Made by a program: the position numbers and the translations under genes | The notes under the pieces: model-generated | The model's database searches: none | Told to the model about the DNA's origin: nothing | What the model saw: the letters and a program-made list of their open reading frames with translations, nothing else | NCBI GenBank assembly: GCA_028683635.1 | Contig: JAQUHL010000101.1 | Location: forward strand, 1-7,017 | Reading direction: 5' to 3' | DNA length: 7,017 nt | Origin: Candidatus Cloacimonadota bacterium | Lineage (GTDB): Bacteria > Cloacimonadota > Cloacimonadia > Cloacimonadales > Cloacimonadaceae | Part shown: one piece after another, positions 5,737 through 7,017 of the stretch | Layout: the number at the start of each line of letters is the position of its first letter | How positions within the stretch are numbered: the stretch's first letter is position 1

Positions 5737-6160
5737 AATAGAGAACCACGAGGTATCTGGTATCCTGATTGAAGAGCGTCAGGGCAGAGCGGTTTGTATC
5801 AAAGACCCAATACATGATTCCTCTTTCCTCGTCCACTTCGGTGTATTCACCATGTTTTTCATTCATCATCATGGCATAGTTCAGCACCTCGAGTTCATCC
5901 TTGTAAGGGATGTAATAATACAAGCCGGTGAGTTTCTGAGTTTCCGGGACGAGGATAAGTTCGATGGCGAAACCCGGATCTCCGGCTAAATTGAATTCCA
6001 CCACACTGTCCGTGCTCTTCCCCCGTTCATATCCTTTGCCCAGGAGGATCTCTTCCGCCGTGGAAAGATCGTCATCATAGGAAAATCCCAACATGGTTTC
6101 CTGAGCGAAACCGAATGAGTAAGCCAGTACCAGTAAGGCTGCAAGAATTACTACTTTCAC
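5702..6160 (-). CDS. Small secreted protein of unknown function (GTG start)
   Basis: I do not recognise a family. The 152-residue product begins with a clear signal peptide (KVVILAALLVLAYSFGFA, cleavage probably after Ala19). The mature part is acidic, of about 133 residues, with no further membrane segment and no cysteine. It opens with MLGFSYDDDLSTAEEILLGKGYE, a pattern (short beta strand, then a helix ending in KGY) also seen in small exported alpha/beta domains. Alternating hydrophobic segments follow (FAIELILVP, TGLYYYIPY, GIMYWVF, YLVVLYYDKRYEELFEF), suggesting a beta-sheet-rich fold. The GTG start at 6160 is preceded by AGAGGTGAT, an excellent ribosome-binding site. The 3' end overlaps the start of the lamin-tail gene, so the two are probably co-transcribed and may act together at the cell envelope; that link is inference. 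Confidence 0.85.
   Translation of the reverse strand: MKVVILAALLVLAYSFGFAQETMLGFSYDDDLSTAEEILLGKGYERGKSTDSVVEFNLAGDPGFAIELILVPETQKLTGLYYYIPYKDELEVLNYAMMMNEKHGEYTEVDEERGIMYWVFDTNRSALTLFNQDTRYLVVLYYDKRYEELFEF
5717..5721 (-). promoter_or_regulatory. Candidate Shine-Dalgarno for the lamin-tail gene
   Basis: On the minus strand AGGAG at 5721-5717 lies 4 nt before an in-frame TTG at 5712. Starting there would give MNFRILLFLFCINVLPA as the signal peptide. The ATG codons at 5736 and 5724 have no recognisable ribosome-binding site upstream. The site lies inside the 3' end of the upstream gene, so translation of the two genes is probably coupled whichever start is used. Confidence 0.45.
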
Positions 6161-6279
6161 ATATCACCTCTGTAAGGTTCATCTACTGCGGATGCCACCC
6201 AAGCATGGGAAAGCCTGGCGTCAATGCTTTTTTTACAAATGCCTCCTATGGCAACATGCAAAATGGACAAAATCAAAAT
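6161..6279. other. Non-coding gap upstream of the 152-aa gene
   Basis: No gene is seen here. Apart from the ribosome-binding site at its left edge, the stretch contains AAGCAT (6201-6206) and ATGCTT (6224-6229) followed by T residues on the + strand, a weak hairpin-plus-T motif with a 17-nt loop. No good -35/-10 pair for the minus-strand genes could be recognised. Confidence 0.4.
6163..6171 (-). promoter_or_regulatory. Shine-Dalgarno fixing the GTG start of the 152-aa secreted protein
   Basis: Minus-strand AGAGGTGAT (6171-6163) matches the anti-Shine-Dalgarno over GAGGTGAT. Its GAGG core is 6 nt before GTG at 6160. The next residues form a textbook signal peptide, so GTG is the likely start. 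Confidence 0.75.
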
Positions 6280-6507
6280 TTATGGAAAAGCCCTGCAGAC
6301 ACTAAAGCCCAAAAGCTCAGTTTCGGATTCGGTGACCCAGCGTAAAGATACAAAACCGTAGGTTGTGGGTGCTGCCGAAAATGACGATACGAATACCGGC
6401 AGGGTATCTTCGGAAATGAAAAAACCATTGGTCTCTGCTTAGGTGCTAATGGCGAAAACGCTCCCACATAAGAGCAGGATCAGAGTTACCGCAACAAAAC
6501 GTCTCAT
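6280..6507 (-). pseudogene. 5' relic of a secreted protein gene, in-frame stop after the signal peptide
   Basis: On the minus strand ATG at 6507 opens a 22-codon signal-peptide sequence (MRRFVAVTLILLLCGSVFA, then IST) ended by TAA at 6441-6439. The same frame continues without a shift for 52 more codons to TAA at 6282-6280. That second part reads ...EDTLPVFVSSFSA...GFVSLRWVTESETELLGFSVCR..., closely matching the 'LPVeLSSFtA...v.L.W.T.SE.n..GF.v.R' segment common in secreted, often T9SS-type, proteins of FCB-group bacteria. Those proteins normally continue well past this segment, so the gene seems broken twice: by a nonsense codon and by loss of its 3' part. No convincing ribosome-binding site precedes the ATG. 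The repeat array begins about 60 nt upstream. Confidence 0.7.
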
Positions 6508-6566
6508 AAGGTGTTCTCTTTTTTTATTCCATGGATATTGCCTGAAAACATGATTCTCTCTGCAAA

Positions 6567-6736
6567 GTGACACCTGAAATGTCAAATCGTGACACCCGTT
6601 TGACAAACCGCGGAAAAGGCCTCAGTTTGTGACACCAATTTGTCCAATCATCTGAGTCCGCAGTCCATAAGAAGTGACAGCGACTTGTCAAATCATGACT
6701 CCAATTTAGCAGGTTGTGACACCTTTTTGTCAGATT
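6567..6736. repeat. Cluster of ~21-nt repeats, probable transposase-binding end of an IS (IS21-like)
   Basis: Six copies of a 21-22-nt unit, consensus GTGACACC-n4/5-TTGTCAAATC, lie at 6567-6588, 6589-6609, 6629-6649, 6674-6694, 6695-6715 (degenerate) and 6716-6736. Two are directly adjacent at the left and three at the right, so the period is about two helical turns. Each unit has an internal dyad TGACA...TGTCA. A weak seventh trace starts near 6742. Multiple repeats at element ends are known for the IS21 family, and a possible istA relic lies immediately beyond (6693-7016). The putative outer tip is TGCAAAGTGACA starting at 6561. Family assignment is inference; the repeats are directly visible. 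Confidence 0.6.
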
Positions 6737-7016
6737 GATCATTGACAGATTTCGACTCACCTCTTGAGTCAAGCTTTCGGTAATCCAATTGAACATCGAT
6801 GTTGTTCTCTTCACAGCTGATGAGGTATTGCTTGGGAGAACGATGGTAAACGTTCACTTTATCATGGGGAATCAGTATAGAATTTCTGGTAATAAAATCC
6901 TGGCTTTTGAATAGGTTTTTTTCCAATGATTCTGCCTACACTTCAGTAAAATATTGCTGGCCGATTCGTCCTTTAATGTTGTTGAGAAGTGTATTCAGTT
7001 CCTTCAGGTTATCGAA
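6693..7016 (-). pseudogene. Possible istA-like transposase 3' relic, interrupted by a stop, truncated by window edge
   Basis: One minus-strand frame runs from the window edge (7016) to TGA at 6695-6693 with a single in-frame TAG at 6938-6936. The part before the TAG reads FDNLKELNTLLNNIKGRIGQ, resembling the F.sL.ELN..i..l...N.r segment that precedes the C-terminal beta-barrel of IS21 IstA transposases. The part after it (RNSILIPHDKVNVYHR, NNIDVQLDYRKLD) could be a diverged barrel, but the typical 'hYYSVP' motif is not recognisable. The last codons run into the repeat array. No istB-like ATPase gene follows as it would in an intact IS21 element. The reading is moderate at best; another integrase-type transposase is possible. 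Confidence 0.4.
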
Positions 7017-7017
7017 T

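Noticed and set aside
6201..6234. Possible + strand terminator (AAGCAT...ATGCTT plus T-run)
   Set aside because: The stem is only 6 bp with a 17-nt loop, and no + strand gene lies upstream to terminate.
6439..6441. TAA recoding or an alternative genetic code
   Set aside because: Intact genes in the window (for example infA, rpsK, rplQ) end at TAA at their expected lengths, so TAA is a normal stop here.
6567..6736. CRISPR array
   Set aside because: The units are mostly adjacent or separated by irregular 19-24-nt gaps, the repeats are degenerate, and no cas gene is in view.
6524..6814. 96-codon minus-strand open frame with repeated 'CH' and 'W' residues
   Set aside because: Its repetitive translation simply reflects the 21-nt DNA repeats; no start signal or known domain is present.

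Overview
This window carries the distal part of a bacterial ribosomal-protein (alpha) operon, followed by a repeat-rich gap and a converging region of secreted-protein genes and gene relics. The organism is best described as a member of the FCB superphylum, and Cloacimonadota is my leading guess. The ribosomal proteins are clearly bacterial. The downstream secreted protein combines lamin-tail domains with a FlgD/T9SS-like C-terminal Ig domain, and a nearby relic carries an 'LPV..SSF...W.TESE...GF.V.R' segment. Both are typical of Cloacimonadota, Fibrobacterota, Bacteroidota and relatives. No rRNA or other taxonomic marker is present, so this placement is inference.

Positions 2-3705 (+): a tightly packed operon in the order map (3' end only), infA, rpmJ, rpsM, rpsK, rpsD, rpoA, rplQ. 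This is the widespread bacterial gene order. Most genes have clear Shine-Dalgarno sequences, two of which overlap the upstream stop codon. rpsM starts with TTG. rpoA and rplQ overlap by 17 nt, and rpoA has a low-complexity tail of about 60 residues after its alpha-CTD. The genes couple N-terminal methionine removal, translation initiation, 30S proteins S13/S11/S4, 50S proteins L36/L17 and the RNA polymerase alpha subunit. A strong A/T-flanked hairpin at 3734-3765 ends the operon.

Positions 3766-4101: no gene. It holds a 140-bp element bounded by 28-29-nt near-perfect inverted repeats (3791-3930) with a third, direct copy of the core inside. It also holds two GC-rich 7-bp hairpins with GRA triloops and a palindrome of the ATTCCC-N8-GGGAAT type (dRS3-like).

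Positions 4102-6160 (-): two overlapping genes, probably one transcription unit. They encode a small secreted protein of unknown function (152 aa, GTG start) and a 544-aa secreted two-lamin-tail-domain protein.

Positions 6161-7017 (-): decayed DNA. It contains a 5' gene relic with an in-frame TAA immediately after its signal peptide, a cluster of about six 21-nt repeats resembling the multi-repeat ends of IS21-family elements, and a stop-interrupted reading frame running off the window edge that may be the 3' part of an istA-like transposase. I found no convincing novel system. The most interesting material is the inverted-repeat element, the repeat array with its probable transposase relic, and the uncharacterised secreted pair.
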